From positions 1,349,501 to 1,413,500 of the forward strand of contig NZ_CP144212.1 of assembly GCF_041378895.1 (NCBI RefSeq): DNA of 64,000 nt. The letters are read 5' to 3'. The number at the start of each line of letters is the position of its first letter. The first letter of the stretch is position 1. This document shows, in pieces, positions 43,718 to 54,435 of the stretch. A program made the translations under genes and the position numbers. Below the pieces are notes generated by a model that worked only from the letters and a program-made list of their open reading frames with translations, did not search any database and had not been told where the DNA came from. Source of the DNA: Dechloromonas sp. ZY10. Lineage in GTDB: Bacteria; Pseudomonadota; Gammaproteobacteria; Burkholderiales; Rhodocyclaceae.

Positions 43718-44700
43718 AGGCCAAACGTACCCCCTTCCGCCCGTCGTCGAAGACGCCCGGTAGGGAAAATCAGGGCGAAAGCCGCGTCGACCGTGAATAT
43801 GTCACGGACGACGGTGGCGAGGCCGCACCTTCCACCTCGGCCGCTGTTGCTGCGCCGCAGCGTGGTAATCGCAAGCCGCCACCGACCGGACGGGCGCATC
43901 GCGGCAACATCGGCCGCAATGGCAAGCCCTTGCCGGAGGCCAAGCCAGAGCGTCTGCAAAAGATTCTGGCCCAGGCCGGGGTCGGCTCGCGCCGCGAAAT
44001 GGAAGAGTGGATTGCGGCCGGCAAGGTCAGCGTCAACGGTGAGGTGGCGCACCTCGGCCAGTCCGTGGTGCCGACCGACAAGGTCAAGATCGGCGGTCGC
44101 CTGATCAATATTCGCTTTACCGGCAGTTCCCGCCCGCCGCGCGTGCTGATGTATCACAAGCCGGAAGGCGAGATCGTCTCGCGCGACGATCCGGATGGTC
44201 GTCCCTCGGTGTTTGCCGCATTGCCGCGGATGCGTGGTGGGCGCTGGATCAACGTCGGGCGTCTCGATTTCAATACTTCGGGGCTGTTGCTGTTTACCAC
44301 CTCTGGTGATCTGGCCAACAAACTGATGCATCCGAGCTCGCAGTTGGTCCGTGAGTACGCGGTGCGGGTTCTGGGTGAGTTGACCATGGAGGCGCAGCAG
44401 CAATTGCTCAACGGCGTCGAACTGGAAGACGGCCCGGCCAATTTCGGCGCCCTGGTCGATGCCGGTGGCGAAGGAGCGAACAAATGGTATCGGGTGACTA
44501 TTTTTGAAGGGCGCAATCGCGAAGTACGGCGGATGTTCGAGGCGGTTGGCTGCACGGTCAGCCGCCTGATCCGGGTGCGTTACGGTCCCTTCGTGCTGCC
44601 GCCGCAGCTAAAGCGCGGGCGCTGCCGCGAACTCAATGAGGCCGAGATCAAGCAATTGCTCAAGGTCCTGGCGGCAAGCCCGTCGCCGCAGAACGGCTAA
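43714..44700 (+). CDS. rluB: 23S rRNA pseudouridine synthase RluB
   Basis: 328 residues. A basic, low-complexity N-terminal extension (about 1-75) precedes an S4 domain ([33 protein letters not shown]). The catalytic core has the aspartate in [26 protein letters not shown] and [25 protein letters not shown]. RluB modifies U2605 of 23S rRNA (E. coli numbering). It overlaps scpB by four bases; scpA-scpB-rluB is a common order. A sigma-70 promoter for rimP lies about 55 bases after its stop. Confidence 0.93.
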   Translation: MKAKRTPFRPSSKTPGRENQGESRVDREYVTDDGGEAAPSTSAAVAAPQRGNRKPPPTGRAHRGNIGRNGKPLPEAKPERLQKILAQAGVGSRREMEEWIAAGKVSVNGEVAHLGQSVVPTDKVKIGGRLINIRFTGSSRPPRVLMYHKPEGEIVSRDDPDGRPSVFAALPRMRGGRWINVGRLDFNTSGLLLFTTSGDLANKLMHPSSQLVREYAVRVLGELTMEAQQQLLNGVELEDGPANFGALVDAGGEGANKWYRVTIFEGRNREVRRMFEAVGCTVSRLIRVRYGPFVLPPQLKRGRCRELNEAEIKQLLKVLAASPSPQNG

Positions 44701-44753
44701 GCGATGCAAGGGGGTGTGGCGGTGGTCGCAGCCCCTGTTTTCCCGCTGCAACA

Positions 44754-44782
44754 TTTACGGAAGATTAAAAAACCGTTATAAT
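44754..44782 (+). promoter_or_regulatory. Promoter of the rimP-nusA-infB operon
   Basis: TTTACG and a perfect TATAAT are separated by 17 bases, giving a leader of about 100 bases before rimP. Confidence 0.8.
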
Positions 44783-44858
44783 CCGTGGGTTTGTTCCACT
44801 TGCTGCGTCCTTTGCGTGTCTGCGACGGGGTGGCAAGGCATCATCTTTTACTCTGGGG

Positions 44859-44879
44859 TGGGCGTTTCGCCCATTTTTT
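44859..44879 (+). terminator. Terminator-like attenuator directly before rimP
   Basis: TGGGCG and CGCCCA form a 6-base-pair stem with a TTT loop, followed by T6, ending only 10 bases before the rimP ATG. This looks like a functional intrinsic terminator inside the operon leader. Antitermination or autoregulation by NusA, encoded downstream, is plausible. No ribosome binding site is visible between it and the start codon. Confidence 0.75.
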
Positions 44880-44889
44880 ATTTGTGGCT

Positions 44890-45342
44890 ATGGATTTGAA
44901 CTCTCTGATCGAAACGACCGTGACCGGCCTGGGTTACGAGCTGGTCGACGTCGAAATGTCGCCTCGGGCGCGCACCATTCGTGTCTTCATTGACGCACCG
45001 GAGCGCGAGGGCGGGATCGACGTCGAGGATTGCGCCAAGGTGTCCAATCAGCTGACCCGCCTCTTCGAGGTCGAGAATATCGATTACGACCGGCTTGAGA
45101 TTTCCTCGCCGGGGATGGATCGCGTGGTCAAGAAAGAGGCTGATTTTGCCCGCTTCGCCGGCCAGGATATTCAGATCAAGATTCGCATTCCCCAGAACAA
45201 TCGCCGCAATTTCCAGGGCGAGCTGCTTGGTTGCGAGGGCGGCAAGGTTGCTTTGCGCCTGAAGCAGGACGGCAAGCAGGAAGACGTGGAACTCGAATTC
45301 ACCAATATCGAAAAGGCACGTCTGGTGCCGCGTTTCGACTGA
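44890..45342 (+). CDS. rimP: Ribosome maturation factor RimP
   Basis: 150 residues. Family motifs are [49 protein letters not shown] and [27 protein letters not shown]. It assists 30S subunit assembly. The ATG follows the T-run of the leader terminator by 10 bases and lacks a Shine-Dalgarno sequence. It is the first gene of rimP-nusA-infB-rbfA-truB-rpsO-pnp. Confidence 0.95.
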   Translation: MDLNSLIETTVTGLGYELVDVEMSPRARTIRVFIDAPEREGGIDVEDCAKVSNQLTRLFEVENIDYDRLEISSPGMDRVVKKEADFARFAGQDIQIKIRIPQNNRRNFQGELLGCEGGKVALRLKQDGKQEDVELEFTNIEKARLVPRFD

Positions 45343-45363
45343 AGTACCAGGAGGTTTTAGCCC

Positions 45364-46836
45364 ATGAGCCGTGAAATGTTGCTGCTGGTCGATGCTCTGG
45401 CCCGCGAAAAGAACGTCAACAAGGAAATCGTTTTCGGCGCGCTGGAATTGGCGCTGGCTTCGGCGACCAAAAAACGCATTCACGACGAGGCCGATGTCCG
45501 GGTCTCGATTGATCGCAATACCGGGAACTACGACTCCTTCCGTCGCTGGCAAGTCGTTGCTGACGACGAGTACGTCAACGAATATCTGCAGATTCCGCTG
45601 TCGGATGCGCAAAAGGACGACAGTGAAATCGAAGTCGGTGATTTTCTCGAAGAACCCCTGGAGCCGATTGACTTCGGCCGGATCGGTGCGCAAGCCGCCA
45701 AGCAGGTGATCCTGCAGCGGATCCGCGATGCCGAGCGTGAACAGATCCTGCAGGACTTCCTGGACCGCAAGGAGCACGTGGTTTCCGGCACGATCAAGCG
45801 CATGGAGCGCGGTAATGCCATCGTTGAAGCCGGTAAGGTCGAGGCGCTGTTGCCGCGCGACCAGATGATTCCGAAAGAGAACCTGCGCGTCGGTGACCGG
45901 GTAAAAGCCTATTTGCTGCGTGTTGACCGTGGTGCCCGTGGTCCTCAGATCATTCTGTCGCGCACCGCGCCGGAATTCGTGATCCAGTTGTTCGCGCTGG
46001 AAGTGCCGGAAATCGCCGATGGCCTGATGGAGCTCAAAGCCTGCGCTCGTGATCCCGGTCTGCGCGCCAAGATCGCCGTCAAATCGAATGACCCGCGGGT
46101 TGATCCAATCGGTACCTGTGTCGGTCTGCGCGGTTCGCGCGTTACTGCTGTGCGCAACGAAGTCGGCGGCGAGAACGTCGATATCGTGCTGTGGTCGGCC
46201 GACCCCGCCCAGTTCGTGATCGGCGCGCTGTCGCCGGCCGAAGTCTCGTCGATCGTGGTTGACGAGGAAAAGCATGCGATGGACGTGGTCGTCGACGAAG
46301 ACAACCTGGCGATCGCAATTGGTCGTAGCGGCCAGAATGTCCGCCTGGCTTCCGAGCTGACTGGCTGGACGATCAACCTGATGACGCAGGATGAATCCGA
46401 GAAGAAGGCTGAGGCCGAGCACGCGGTAACCCGCGTAACCTTCATGGAAAAACTGGATATCGACGAGGAACTGGCCGATCTGCTGATCGAAGAAGGTTTC
46501 TCGACGTTGGAGGAAGTGGCCTACGTGCCGCTCGCCGAAATGCTGGAAATCGACGGCCTGGACGAGGAACTGGTCAATGAATTGCGCAATCGTGCGCGCA
46601 ATGTGTTGCTGACTGAAGCTATTGCCACCGAAGAACAGTTGGAGAATGTCTCCGAAGACCTGATTGGTCTGGAGGGGATGAGCAAGGAAATCGCGGCCAA
46701 GCTGGCCGGCCACGAAGTCAAGACGCGCGACGACCTCGCCGAACTGGCCGTGGATGAACTGATGGAAATCACCGGGATCGACGAGACCCGCGCCAAGGAA
46801 TTGATCCTCAAGGCACGTGCTCATTGGTTCGAGTGA
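45364..46836 (+). CDS. nusA: Transcription termination/antitermination protein NusA
   Basis: 490 residues. The N-terminal RNA polymerase-binding domain is followed by S1 ([32 protein letters not shown]), two KH domains ([30 protein letters not shown], and [18 protein letters not shown]) and two acidic C-terminal repeats of helix-hairpin-helix type, as in E. coli NusA. GGAGG lies 9 bases before the ATG. NusA binding to the leader hairpin could regulate its own operon. Confidence 0.96.
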   Translation: MSREMLLLVDALAREKNVNKEIVFGALELALASATKKRIHDEADVRVSIDRNTGNYDSFRRWQVVADDEYVNEYLQIPLSDAQKDDSEIEVGDFLEEPLEPIDFGRIGAQAAKQVILQRIRDAEREQILQDFLDRKEHVVSGTIKRMERGNAIVEAGKVEALLPRDQMIPKENLRVGDRVKAYLLRVDRGARGPQIILSRTAPEFVIQLFALEVPEIADGLMELKACARDPGLRAKIAVKSNDPRVDPIGTCVGLRGSRVTAVRNEVGGENVDIVLWSADPAQFVIGALSPAEVSSIVVDEEKHAMDVVVDEDNLAIAIGRSGQNVRLASELTGWTINLMTQDESEKKAEAEHAVTRVTFMEKLDIDEELADLLIEEGFSTLEEVAYVPLAEMLEIDGLDEELVNELRNRARNVLLTEAIATEEQLENVSEDLIGLEGMSKEIAAKLAGHEVKTRDDLAELAVDELMEITGIDETRAKELILKARAHWFE

Positions 46837-46852
46837 GGGGGAGGTAACGAGC

Positions 46853-49654
46853 ATGTCAGCAACAACCGTTTCACAATTTGCCGTCGAACTCAAAATGCCG
46901 GTTTCGGCCCTGCTTGAGCAATTGAGCAAGGCCGGTGTCGGCAAGTCGGGAGCCAGCGACACCCTGACCGACCAGGATAAAGCCAAGCTGTTGGACTACC
47001 TGCGCCGCGCCCATGGCGATCAGTCGCCGAACAACAAGATCACGCTGACGCGCAAGCAGACCTCGGAGATCAAGGCGACCGATGCGCATGGTCGGGCTCG
47101 TACGGTGCAGGTCGAAGTGCGCAAGAAGCGCGTGCTGATCAAGCGCGATGTGGCTGAGACCGGCGCAGCTGCCGGCGAGCCGGTTGACGAATTGAATGTC
47201 GAGGCGGTGGAAGCTGTGCTGGCCGATGCCCCGGAAGTCCTGGCGGTGGAAGTGCAGCCTGAGCCGGTGGTCGAGGCGATTCCCGAGCCGGTGGTCGAAA
47301 TCGAGCCGGAACCCGAGCCGGAACCCGAGCCTGAGCCGGAACCGGAAGTTGAGCCGGAGCCTGAGCCTGAGCAAGTCGTCGAGAATTCCGAAATGGTTGA
47401 GGCGGCGGATGCTGCCGACGCTTCTGCCGAAGCGCCGGCACGCCCTCGTGTGTTGGATCGCGCTGCGATTATCGGCGAAAAGGAATTGAAGTCCCGCGAA
47501 GAGGCTGCCCGCCGGGCCAGCCGTCTGCGTGAAATCCAGGAGCGTGAGCTGGCCGAGAAGAAGGCCCGTGAAGTCCAGTTGGCGGCGATGCGCCTGCAGG
47601 CAGAAGCCGCTTCGGCTGCGGCCAAGGCGGCCGAGTTGGCCAAGCAGCAGGCTGCGGCTCAGGCCAAGGCTGCGCCGGCTGGCGAAAAGGGTACGCTGCA
47701 CAAGAAGCCCGACGCTGTCGGCAAGGATGGCAACAAGAAGGACAAGGCCCGTTCAGCCGATGACGGCAAGAAGAAGGGCGGTCTCAAGACCAAGAGTTCC
47801 GATGTTGGCAGTTCCTGGAAGGAAGGTCGTCACGGCAACAAGAAGCAGAACAAGGGCGACGATGGTCAGGGCAGCTTCCAGGCGCCGACCGAACCGATCA
47901 CCCGCGAAGTGCACGTGCCGGAAACCATTTCCGTTTCTGATCTCGCCCACAAAATGGCCGTCAAGGCCACCGAAGTGATCAAGGCGATGATGAAGATGGG
48001 CTCGATGGTGACCATCAATCAGGTGATCGACCAGGAAACGGCGATGATCGTGGTCGAGGAAATGGGCCACAAGGCGGTTGCAGCCAAGCTGGACGACCCG
48101 GATGCCTTCCTCGAAGAGCACGCCGAGCACAAGGATGCGGAGCAGTTGCCGCGCGCCCCGGTGGTGACCGTGATGGGTCACGTCGACCACGGCAAGACCT
48201 CGCTGCTCGACTACATCCGTCGCGCCAAGGTGGCCGCTGGCGAAGCTGGCGGGATTACCCAGCACATCGGTGCCTACCACGTCGAAACCGAGCGCGGCAT
48301 GATCACCTTCCTCGACACCCCGGGTCACGAAGCCTTTACCGCGATGCGTGCACGCGGCGCCAAGGCGACCGACATCGTGGTCCTGGTGGTTGCCGCCGAC
48401 GACGGCGTGATGCCGCAGACCAAGGAAGCGATCCACCACGCCAAGGCGGCCGGTGTGCCGCTGGTGGTGGCGGTGAACAAGATCGACAAACCCGATGCCA
48501 ATCCCGACCGCGTCAAGCAGGAACTGGTTGCCGAAGGCGTGATTCCGGAAGAGTACGGCGGCGATTCGCCGTTTTGCCCGGTTTCGGCCAAGAAGGGTCT
48601 GGGCATCGATGAACTGCTGGAGCAGATTCTGTTGCAGGCCGAAATTCTTGAACTGACCTCGGCCAAGGAAACGCCGGCCAAGGGTCTGATCATCGAAGCC
48701 CGTCTCGACAAGGGGCGTGGTGCCGTAGCGACCATGCTGGTTCAGTCCGGCACGCTGCGCCGCGGCGATGTGGTCCTTGCCGGCCAGGTCTTTGGCAAGG
48801 TGCGCGCCATGCTCGACGAGAACGGCAAGCCGATCAACGAGGCCGGCCCGTCGATTCCGGTCGAAATTCTCGGTCTGTCCGATGTTCCGGCGGCTGGCGA
48901 AGAGGCCATCGTGCTTGCCGACGAAAAGAAGGCGCGTGAAATCGCCTTGTTCCGTCAGGGCAAGTTCCGCGACGTCAAGCTGGCCAAGCAGCAGGCGGCC
49001 AAGCTCGAAAGCATGTTCCAGCAGATGGAAGAGGGCGAGGTCAAGACCCTGCCGCTGATCGTCAAGGCCGACGTGCAAGGTTCGCAGGAAGCGCTGGTGC
49101 AGACCCTGCAGAAGCTGTCGAACGAGGAAGTCCGGGTCAACGTCATCCACGGTGCGGTCGGTGCGATTTCCGAATCCGACGTCAACCTGGCGCAAGCCTC
49201 GGGCGCTGTCATCATCGGCTTCAACACTCGTGCCGATGCCAGTGCCCGCAAGCTGGCCGAAGGCTTCGGCGTCGATATCCGTTACTACAACGTGATTTAC
49301 GACGCAGTCGACGAGGTTAAGGCTGCCCTTTCCGGCATGTTGGCGCCCGAAAAGCGCGAGCAGGTCACCGGGATGGTTGAGATTCGTCAGGTCTACACCA
49401 TTTCGCGCGTCGGCACGATTGCCGGTTGTTACGTGCTCGAGGGGATCGTCAAGCGTGCTTCGCGCGTTCGCCTGATCCGCAACAACGTGGTCCAGTGGGA
49501 CGGCGAGCTCGATTCGCTGAAGCGCTTCAAGGACGACGTCAAGGAAGTGCGTTCCAACTTCGAATGCGGTCTGTCGCTGCGTGGCAATAACGATATCGAA
49601 GTCGGCGATCAGCTCGAAGTGTACGAAATCCAGGAAGTGGCACGGTCGCTGTAA
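46853..49654 (+). CDS. infB: Translation initiation factor IF-2
   Basis: 933 residues. An IF2_N module opens the protein. A long low-complexity region follows (about 110-350), including a run of Glu-Pro repeats around residues 145-180 and an Ala/Lys-rich helix. A second IF2_N ([24 protein letters not shown]) precedes the G domain, whose G1 loop [12 protein letters not shown] starts near residue 442. G3 is DTPGHEAF and G4 is NKID. Domains II-IV complete the factor. It recruits initiator tRNA to the 30S subunit. GGGGGAGG precedes the ATG. Confidence 0.96.
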   Translation: MSATTVSQFAVELKMPVSALLEQLSKAGVGKSGASDTLTDQDKAKLLDYLRRAHGDQSPNNKITLTRKQTSEIKATDAHGRARTVQVEVRKKRVLIKRDVAETGAAAGEPVDELNVEAVEAVLADAPEVLAVEVQPEPVVEAIPEPVVEIEPEPEPEPEPEPEPEVEPEPEPEQVVENSEMVEAADAADASAEAPARPRVLDRAAIIGEKELKSREEAARRASRLREIQERELAEKKAREVQLAAMRLQAEAASAAAKAAELAKQQAAAQAKAAPAGEKGTLHKKPDAVGKDGNKKDKARSADDGKKKGGLKTKSSDVGSSWKEGRHGNKKQNKGDDGQGSFQAPTEPITREVHVPETISVSDLAHKMAVKATEVIKAMMKMGSMVTINQVIDQETAMIVVEEMGHKAVAAKLDDPDAFLEEHAEHKDAEQLPRAPVVTVMGHVDHGKTSLLDYIRRAKVAAGEAGGITQHIGAYHVETERGMITFLDTPGHEAFTAMRARGAKATDIVVLVVAADDGVMPQTKEAIHHAKAAGVPLVVAVNKIDKPDANPDRVKQELVAEGVIPEEYGGDSPFCPVSAKKGLGIDELLEQILLQAEILELTSAKETPAKGLIIEARLDKGRGAVATMLVQSGTLRRGDVVLAGQVFGKVRAMLDENGKPINEAGPSIPVEILGLSDVPAAGEEAIVLADEKKAREIALFRQGKFRDVKLAKQQAAKLESMFQQMEEGEVKTLPLIVKADVQGSQEALVQTLQKLSNEEVRVNVIHGAVGAISESDVNLAQASGAVIIGFNTRADASARKLAEGFGVDIRYYNVIYDAVDEVKAALSGMLAPEKREQVTGMVEIRQVYTISRVGTIAGCYVLEGIVKRASRVRLIRNNVVQWDGELDSLKRFKDDVKEVRSNFECGLSLRGNNDIEVGDQLEVYEIQEVARSL

Positions 49655-50055
49655 TGAGAAAGCAAGCTCCTCGCGGTTTTCAGCGGAGCGAACGGGTCGC
49701 GGAGCAGGTGCGCCGCGACCTCGCCGACCTGATCCGTACTGAATTGAAAGACCCGCGCGTCGGCATGATCAGCCTGACCGAGGTTGAGTTGACCCCGGAT
49801 TACGCGCACGCCAAGATTTTCTTCACGACGCTCAATGCTGAGCATCTGGAAGAAATCCAGCGTGGTTTGAAGCGGGCCTCCGGTTTCCTGCGCCGTGAAT
49901 TGGGGCGGCGCATCCATATTCACACCCTGCCGGAATTGCATTTTGTCTACGACAATTCCCTGGAGCGCGGTGCCAGCCTGTCGCAACTGATCGACCAGGC
50001 CAACGCGGTTTCTGCGGCCGACGCGGAAGACGGCGACGCGACCCCGCAGTCCTGA
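49654..50055 (+). CDS. rbfA: Ribosome-binding factor A
   Basis: 133 residues with a KH-like fold: [44 protein letters not shown] and then [28 protein letters not shown]. It matures the 16S rRNA 5' end region and acts in cold adaptation. Its ATG overlaps the infB stop by one base (TAATG). It ends 9 bases before truB. Confidence 0.95.
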   Translation: MRKQAPRGFQRSERVAEQVRRDLADLIRTELKDPRVGMISLTEVELTPDYAHAKIFFTTLNAEHLEEIQRGLKRASGFLRRELGRRIHIHTLPELHFVYDNSLERGASLSQLIDQANAVSAADAEDGDATPQS

Positions 50056-50064
50056 GTCGTTTTG

Positions 50065-50970
50065 ATGCAGCCTAAAGTCAAAAAGACCTGGAAGCAGGTC
50101 GACGGCGTCCTGTTGCTCGACAAGCCGATTGGCTTGTCGTCCAACGATGCCTTGCAAAAGGCTCGCCGGCTGTTTTCTGCTGCCAAGGGGGGACATACCG
50201 GGACGCTCGATCCGCTGGCTTCCGGCCTGTTGCCCTTGTGTTTTGGCGAGGCGACCAAGTTTTCGGCCGACTTGCTCGATGCCGACAAGACTTACGAAGC
50301 CGAACTGAAGCTTGGAGTCGAAACCGACAGCGGCGATGCTGAAGGTCTGGTTATCGCAACGGCCACGGTCGACGTCGAAAAATCCCGATTTCTCGCGCTT
50401 TTGCCGCAATTCACCGGGGCGATCGAGCAGGTACCGCCGATGCATTCGGCGCTCAAGCGCGATGGCCGGCCGCTCTACGAACTAGCCCGTCAGGGCATTG
50501 AGGTCGAACGACAGCCTCGGGCGGTGACCATTCATGCTCTGGAGTTGCTTGAGCTTGCCGGCGATCTGGCGCGGATTCGCGTCAGCTGCAGCAAGGGGAC
50601 TTATATCCGGGTGTTGGCCGCCGATCTGGGGCGAGCATTGGGTTGCGGCGCGCATCTGACCGCGCTGCGGCGGACTCGGGTCGGTGATCTGGAGTTGACC
50701 GGTGCAGTGACTCTGGCCGAGCTTGAGGCGCAGGCCGAAGAGGCGCGGCCATCCCGCCTGGCACCGGTCGATGCGCTGCTTTCCAGTTTGCCTCGGGTCG
50801 AGCTCGACAGTGCGGCCGCCGAACGTTTCAGCCACGGTAATCCGGTGGCCTTGGCGGCTGGTCTGGCCGGGAAAATCCGCGTCTATGCCGCAGGCCGTTT
50901 GTTGGGCGTTGGTGAGCCTGGGAGCGACGGGCGTTTATGGCCCAAGCGGCTGGTGCAATTGGCTGTCTGA
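50065..50970 (+). CDS. truB: tRNA pseudouridine(55) synthase
   Basis: 301 residues. The catalytic aspartate is in GGHTGTLDPLASGLLPLCFGEATKF. Further family motifs are VPPMHSALKRDGRPLYELARQG and SCSKGTYIRVLAADLGRALG. A C-terminal PUA-like domain ends the protein. It makes pseudouridine 55 in the T arm of tRNAs. The ATG is used rather than an adjacent upstream TTG. Confidence 0.95.
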   Translation: MQPKVKKTWKQVDGVLLLDKPIGLSSNDALQKARRLFSAAKGGHTGTLDPLASGLLPLCFGEATKFSADLLDADKTYEAELKLGVETDSGDAEGLVIATATVDVEKSRFLALLPQFTGAIEQVPPMHSALKRDGRPLYELARQGIEVERQPRAVTIHALELLELAGDLARIRVSCSKGTYIRVLAADLGRALGCGAHLTALRRTRVGDLELTGAVTLAELEAQAEEARPSRLAPVDALLSSLPRVELDSAAAERFSHGNPVALAAGLAGKIRVYAAGRLLGVGEPGSDGRLWPKRLVQLAV

Positions 50971-50975
50971 TCTGC

Positions 50976-51010
50976 TATAATCTATTTTTTCCGCGCTGTG
51001 CGGTTTTTAA
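50976..51010 (+). promoter_or_regulatory. Promoter -10 and small hairpin ahead of rpsO
   Basis: A perfect TATAAT at 50976-50981 has only a weak -35 match upstream. CCGC / GCGG with T5 follows at 50991-51010. The 57 further bases before rpsO could hold the S15-binding leader structure. Confidence 0.5.
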
Positions 51011-51067
51011 CCTGGCGTCTGCTCTATCAAACTGGGGCGACGTCGTTTCAATGAAAGTGAGTTTGAC

Positions 51068-51337
51068 ATGTCCATGAACGCCGCTGTCAAGGCAGCAATC
51101 GTTGCCGATTTCGCTCAGTCCAAGGGTGACACTGGTTCTCCCGAAGTTCAGGTCGCCCTGCTGACCGCCCGCATCAACGACCTGCAGCCGCACTTCAAAG
51201 AGCACACCAAGGATCACCACTCCCGCCGTGGTCTGCTGCGCATGGTTTCCCAGCGTCGCAAGCTGCTCGACTACCTGAAGGGTACCGATGTCGAGCGCTA
51301 CCGCAACCTGATCACCAAGCTGGGTCTGCGCAAGTAA
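51068..51337 (+). CDS. rpsO: 30S ribosomal protein S15
   Basis: 89 residues, full length for S15. The signature is [43 protein letters not shown]. It is a primary 16S rRNA binder in the central domain. In E. coli S15 represses its own mRNA; a leader of about 70 bases is available here. It is followed by a strong terminator before pnp. Confidence 0.97.
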   Translation: MSMNAAVKAAIVADFAQSKGDTGSPEVQVALLTARINDLQPHFKEHTKDHHSRRGLLRMVSQRRKLLDYLKGTDVERYRNLITKLGLRK

Positions 51338-51358
51338 CAAGGCGCACGCCAAGCCACG

Positions 51359-51394
51359 AAAAAGCGGCCCGGAAAATTCCCGGCCGCTTTTTTG
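51359..51394 (+). terminator. Intrinsic terminator between rpsO and pnp
   Basis: AAAAAGCGGCC and GGCCGCTTTTTT flank a 12-base centre. The stem is 9 base pairs or more. In E. coli the region after rpsO is likewise a terminator with partial read-through into pnp. Confidence 0.93.
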
Positions 51395-51474
51395 CTTTTT
51401 GTTGTACCGTTGTTCTTTGTTGTGTAGTAAATCGTTGTTATTGTTGATAAATGTGTTGAGTGAGAAAGGACGTT

Positions 51475-53592
51475 ATGTTTAATGTCGTGAAAAAGACTTT
51501 TGCCTACGGCGAGCATCAGGTCACCCTGGAAACCGGTGAGATTGCGCGTCAGGCCGGCGGCGCCGTGATGGTGTCGATGGAAGAGACGGTTGTTCTGGTG
51601 ACCGTCGTCGGTGCCAAGAGCGCCAAGCCGGGTCAGGATTTCTTCCCGCTGACCGTTGATTACCAGGAAAAGGTTTATGCTGCCGGCCGTATCCCCGGTG
51701 GCTTCTTCAAGCGCGAAGGTCGTCCTTCGGAAAAGGAAATCCTCACCTGCCGCCTGATCGATCGTCCGATCCGTCCGCTGTTCCCGGAAGGCTTTTATAA
51801 CGAAGTCCAGATCGTCGCCACCGTGCTCTCGCTGAATCCGGAAATTGACTCCGATATTCCGGCGATGATCGGCGCTTCCGCCGCGCTGGCGATTTCCGGC
51901 ATTCCGTTTGCTGGCCCGATCGGTGCTGCCCGCGTCGGCTACATCAACGGCCAGTACGTGCTCTGCCCGACCGCGACCCAGCTCAAGGAAACCCAGCTGG
52001 ATCTGGTGGTTGCCGGTACTGAAGCTGCCGTGCTGATGGTTGAATCCGAAGCCCAGGAACTGCCGGAAGACGTGATGCTCGGCGCCGTGGTCTTCGGTCA
52101 CACCGAAATGCAGAAGGCGATCAACGCGATCAACGAGCTGGTCGAGGAAGCCGGCAAGCCGGAGTGGGAATGGCAAGCCCCGGCCAAGGACGAAGCCCTG
52201 CTTGCCCGTCTCAAGGATCTGGTCGGTGCCAAGCTCGAAGAGGCTTACAGCATCACCTCCAAGCAGACGCGTAGCCAGACCGTCAAGGCCATCGCTGCCG
52301 ACGCCGTTGCTGCACTGTGTACCGGTGAAGAAGGTGCGCCGGACGCTAATACCGTCGGCAACCTGTTCTTCGAAATGGAAGCCGCCATTGTTCGTGGTCG
52401 CATCCTCAGCGGCGCCCCGCGTATCGACGGTCGCGACACCCGCACCGTGCGTCCGATCACCATGCGTTCCGGCGTGCTGCCGCGCACCCACGGTTCGGCC
52501 CTGTTCACTCGTGGCGAAACCCAGGCGCTGGCTGTGGCTACCCTGGGCACCAACCGCGACGAGCAGATCATCGACGCGCTGGCCGGTGAATACCGCGACC
52601 GCTTCATGCTGCATTACAACATGCCTCCGTACGCCACCGGCGAATGCGGTCGCGTCGGTTCGCCGAAGCGTCGCGAAATCGGTCACGGCCGCCTCGCCAA
52701 GCGTGCGCTGCTGGCCGTGCTGCCCAAGCCGGAGGATTTCTCCTACTCGATGCGTGTCGTTTCCGAAATCACTGAGTCCAACGGCTCTTCGTCGATGGCT
52801 TCGGTCTGCGGCGGCTGCCTGGCGCTGATGGATGCTGGCGTGCCGCTCAAGGCGCACGTCGCCGGCATCGCCATGGGTCTGATCAAGGAGGGTAACCGCT
52901 TCGCCGTGCTGACCGACATCCTCGGTGACGAAGATCACCTCGGCGACATGGACTTCAAGGTGGCCGGTTCGACGACCGGTATCACCGCCCTGCAGATGGA
53001 CATCAAGATCCAGGGGATTACCAAGGAAATCATGCAAGTCGCCCTGGCCCAGGCCAAGGACGCCCGCATGCACATCCTCGGCCTGATGCAGGAAGCTGCT
53101 GCCGGCCCGCGTGAGGAAATGTCCGCCTACGCACCGCGCCTCTACACCTTCAAGATCAATCCGGAAAAGATTCGCGACGTGATCGGCAAGGGTGGTGCGG
53201 TGATCCGTTCGATCACCGAAGAAACCGGCACCACCATCGACATTCAGGACGACGGCACGATCACCATCGCGGCCACCTCTGGCGATGCTGCCGCTGCTGC
53301 CCGGGCCAAGATTGATGCAATTACTGCGGAAGTCGAGATCGGCAAGATCTACGAAGGCACCGTGCTCAAGATTCTCGACTTCGGTGCCATCGTTCAGGTG
53401 CTGCCGGGCAAGGATGGTCTGCTGCACATTTCGCAGATTGCCAAGGAGCGCGTCAACAAGGTTGAAGACTACGTCAAGGAAGGCCAGGTCATCCGCGTCA
53501 AGGTCCTCGAGACCGACGAGCGCGGTCGCGTCAAGCTGTCGATGAAGGCTGTAGCCGAGGAAGAAGCGGCGGCGGCTCCGGCTGCGCAGTAA
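51475..53592 (+). CDS. pnp: Polyribonucleotide nucleotidyltransferase
   Basis: 705 residues. Two RNase PH domains ([44 protein letters not shown] in the first, [22 protein letters not shown] in the second) are joined by a helical linker. A KH domain ([20 protein letters not shown]) and an S1 domain ([34 protein letters not shown]) follow. It degrades RNA phosphorolytically from the 3' end. AAAGGA precedes the chosen ATG by 5 bases, supporting this start over an upstream in-frame GTG. Confidence 0.97.
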   Translation: MFNVVKKTFAYGEHQVTLETGEIARQAGGAVMVSMEETVVLVTVVGAKSAKPGQDFFPLTVDYQEKVYAAGRIPGGFFKREGRPSEKEILTCRLIDRPIRPLFPEGFYNEVQIVATVLSLNPEIDSDIPAMIGASAALAISGIPFAGPIGAARVGYINGQYVLCPTATQLKETQLDLVVAGTEAAVLMVESEAQELPEDVMLGAVVFGHTEMQKAINAINELVEEAGKPEWEWQAPAKDEALLARLKDLVGAKLEEAYSITSKQTRSQTVKAIAADAVAALCTGEEGAPDANTVGNLFFEMEAAIVRGRILSGAPRIDGRDTRTVRPITMRSGVLPRTHGSALFTRGETQALAVATLGTNRDEQIIDALAGEYRDRFMLHYNMPPYATGECGRVGSPKRREIGHGRLAKRALLAVLPKPEDFSYSMRVVSEITESNGSSSMASVCGGCLALMDAGVPLKAHVAGIAMGLIKEGNRFAVLTDILGDEDHLGDMDFKVAGSTTGITALQMDIKIQGITKEIMQVALAQAKDARMHILGLMQEAAAGPREEMSAYAPRLYTFKINPEKIRDVIGKGGAVIRSITEETGTTIDIQDDGTITIAATSGDAAAAARAKIDAITAEVEIGKIYEGTVLKILDFGAIVQVLPGKDGLLHISQIAKERVNKVEDYVKEGQVIRVKVLETDERGRVKLSMKAVAEEEAAAAPAAQ

Positions 53593-53640
53593 TCGGGCCT
53601 GTTTGGTGACCCCGGCAGGGGTTGCCAGGCGAGTTCCTGG

Positions 53641-53662
53641 GCGCCCTGCGGGGCGCTTTTTT
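53641..53662 (+). terminator. Intrinsic terminator of pnp
   Basis: GCGCCC and GGGCGC with a TGCG loop are followed by T6, 48 bases after the pnp stop. Confidence 0.92.
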
Positions 53663-53692
53663 ATTACCGTGCCTTCTCGTTGCCACCAAAAG

Positions 53693-53719
53693 AAAAAAGC
53701 GCCGTACAGGCGCTTTTTT
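53693..53719. terminator. Bidirectional terminator between pnp and dksA
   Basis: AAAAAAGCGCC and GGCGCTTTTTT flank a GTACA loop, giving a symmetric stem usable on both strands. Confidence 0.9.
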
Positions 53720-53733
53720 ATGGATTTGGGCGA

Positions 53734-53751
53734 TTTTCACGGTCGATCGTG
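53734..53751 (-). repeat. Dispersed palindrome element, copy E
   Basis: TTTTCACGGTCGATCGTGAA carries one mismatch in the palindrome (core 53738-53751). Read on the minus strand, CCCAAAT follows after 7 bases, close to GCCAAAT of copy D. It lies between the convergent pnp and dksA genes, next to the terminators. Confidence 0.6.
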
Positions 53752-53773
53752 AAATACCCTAAGGGCCGTTGGC

Positions 53774-54199
53774 TTACTTGGCCATCTGCTTTTCCTTGAG
53801 TTCTTCAAGGGTCTTGCAGTCGATGCACAGGGTGGCCGTCGGGCGGGCTTCCAGGCGCTTGATGCCGATTTCGACGCCGCACTTGTCGCAGTAGCCGTAA
53901 TCGTCGCCGTCAATGCGTGCGAGCGTCTCGTCGATCTTCTTGATCAGCTTCCGTTCGCGGTCGCGGTTGCGCAGTTCGATCGCCATGTCGGTTTCCTGGC
54001 TGGCCCGGTCGTTGGGGTCGGCAAAGACCGTTGCTTCGTCCTGCATGGTATGGACGGTGCGGTCGATGTCCTCGCTCAATTCCTTTTTCAGGGTTTCGAG
54101 AATCTTCCGGAAATGTGCCAGCTGCTTGGCGCTCATGTAGTCTTCGCCCGCCTTTGGTTCGTAGGGGGTGAAATGCTTGTGGAGCAGGTCTTCTGCCAT
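53774..54199 (-). CDS. dksA: RNA polymerase-binding transcription factor DksA
   Basis: 141 residues. The coiled-coil tip carries the acidic DPNDRASQETD motif. The four-cysteine zinc finger is GYCDKCGVEIGIKRLEARPTATLCIDC. It binds the RNA polymerase secondary channel and acts with ppGpp on rRNA and stress promoters. The N-terminal part (HKHFTPYEPKAGEDYMSAKQLAHFRKIL) matches the standard DksA rather than the shorter TraR type. AGGA lies about 10 bases before the ATG. Confidence 0.96.
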   Translation of the reverse strand: MAEDLLHKHFTPYEPKAGEDYMSAKQLAHFRKILETLKKELSEDIDRTVHTMQDEATVFADPNDRASQETDMAIELRNRDRERKLIKKIDETLARIDGDDYGYCDKCGVEIGIKRLEARPTATLCIDCKTLEELKEKQMAK

Positions 54200-54346
54200 T
54201 TCTGATGCGTCCTGGTGACGAAAAACCCGATTAAATATCAGAAAAGCGATTGCCTGGCAACCGCACTTTTACTGCTCGCGCCATTGCCCTGTTTTGTATG
54301 GGATTTGTCCTTATCGCGGCGATCCCTTTCGGGGGGCGAACGAATC

Positions 54347-54370
54347 AAAAAAGGCGCCCCGCAGGGCGCC
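54347..54370 (-). terminator. Intrinsic terminator downstream of the porin gene
   Basis: On the minus strand GGCGCCC and GGGCGCC with a TGCG loop are followed by T6, about 65 bases after the porin stop. Confidence 0.92.
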
Positions 54371-54435
54371 AAACCTTGGAAGCGGCAGGTGCTTCCGCAG
54401 CTAGGGAGAAGTTCTCCGGATGGTCGGCGGCCGCT

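Noticed and set aside
44878..46986. A 702-residue minus-strand frame opposite rimP and nusA
   Set aside because: It is antisense to conserved genes, with no ribosome site or domain.
47280..47390. Repeat encoding Glu-Pro runs in infB as a mobile or regulatory repeat
   Set aside because: IF-2 N-terminal linkers are commonly low-complexity; the repeat is in frame and needs no other explanation.
51298..53427. A 709-residue minus-strand frame opposite pnp
   Set aside because: It is antisense to a complete PNPase and crosses the rpsO terminator; shadow frame.
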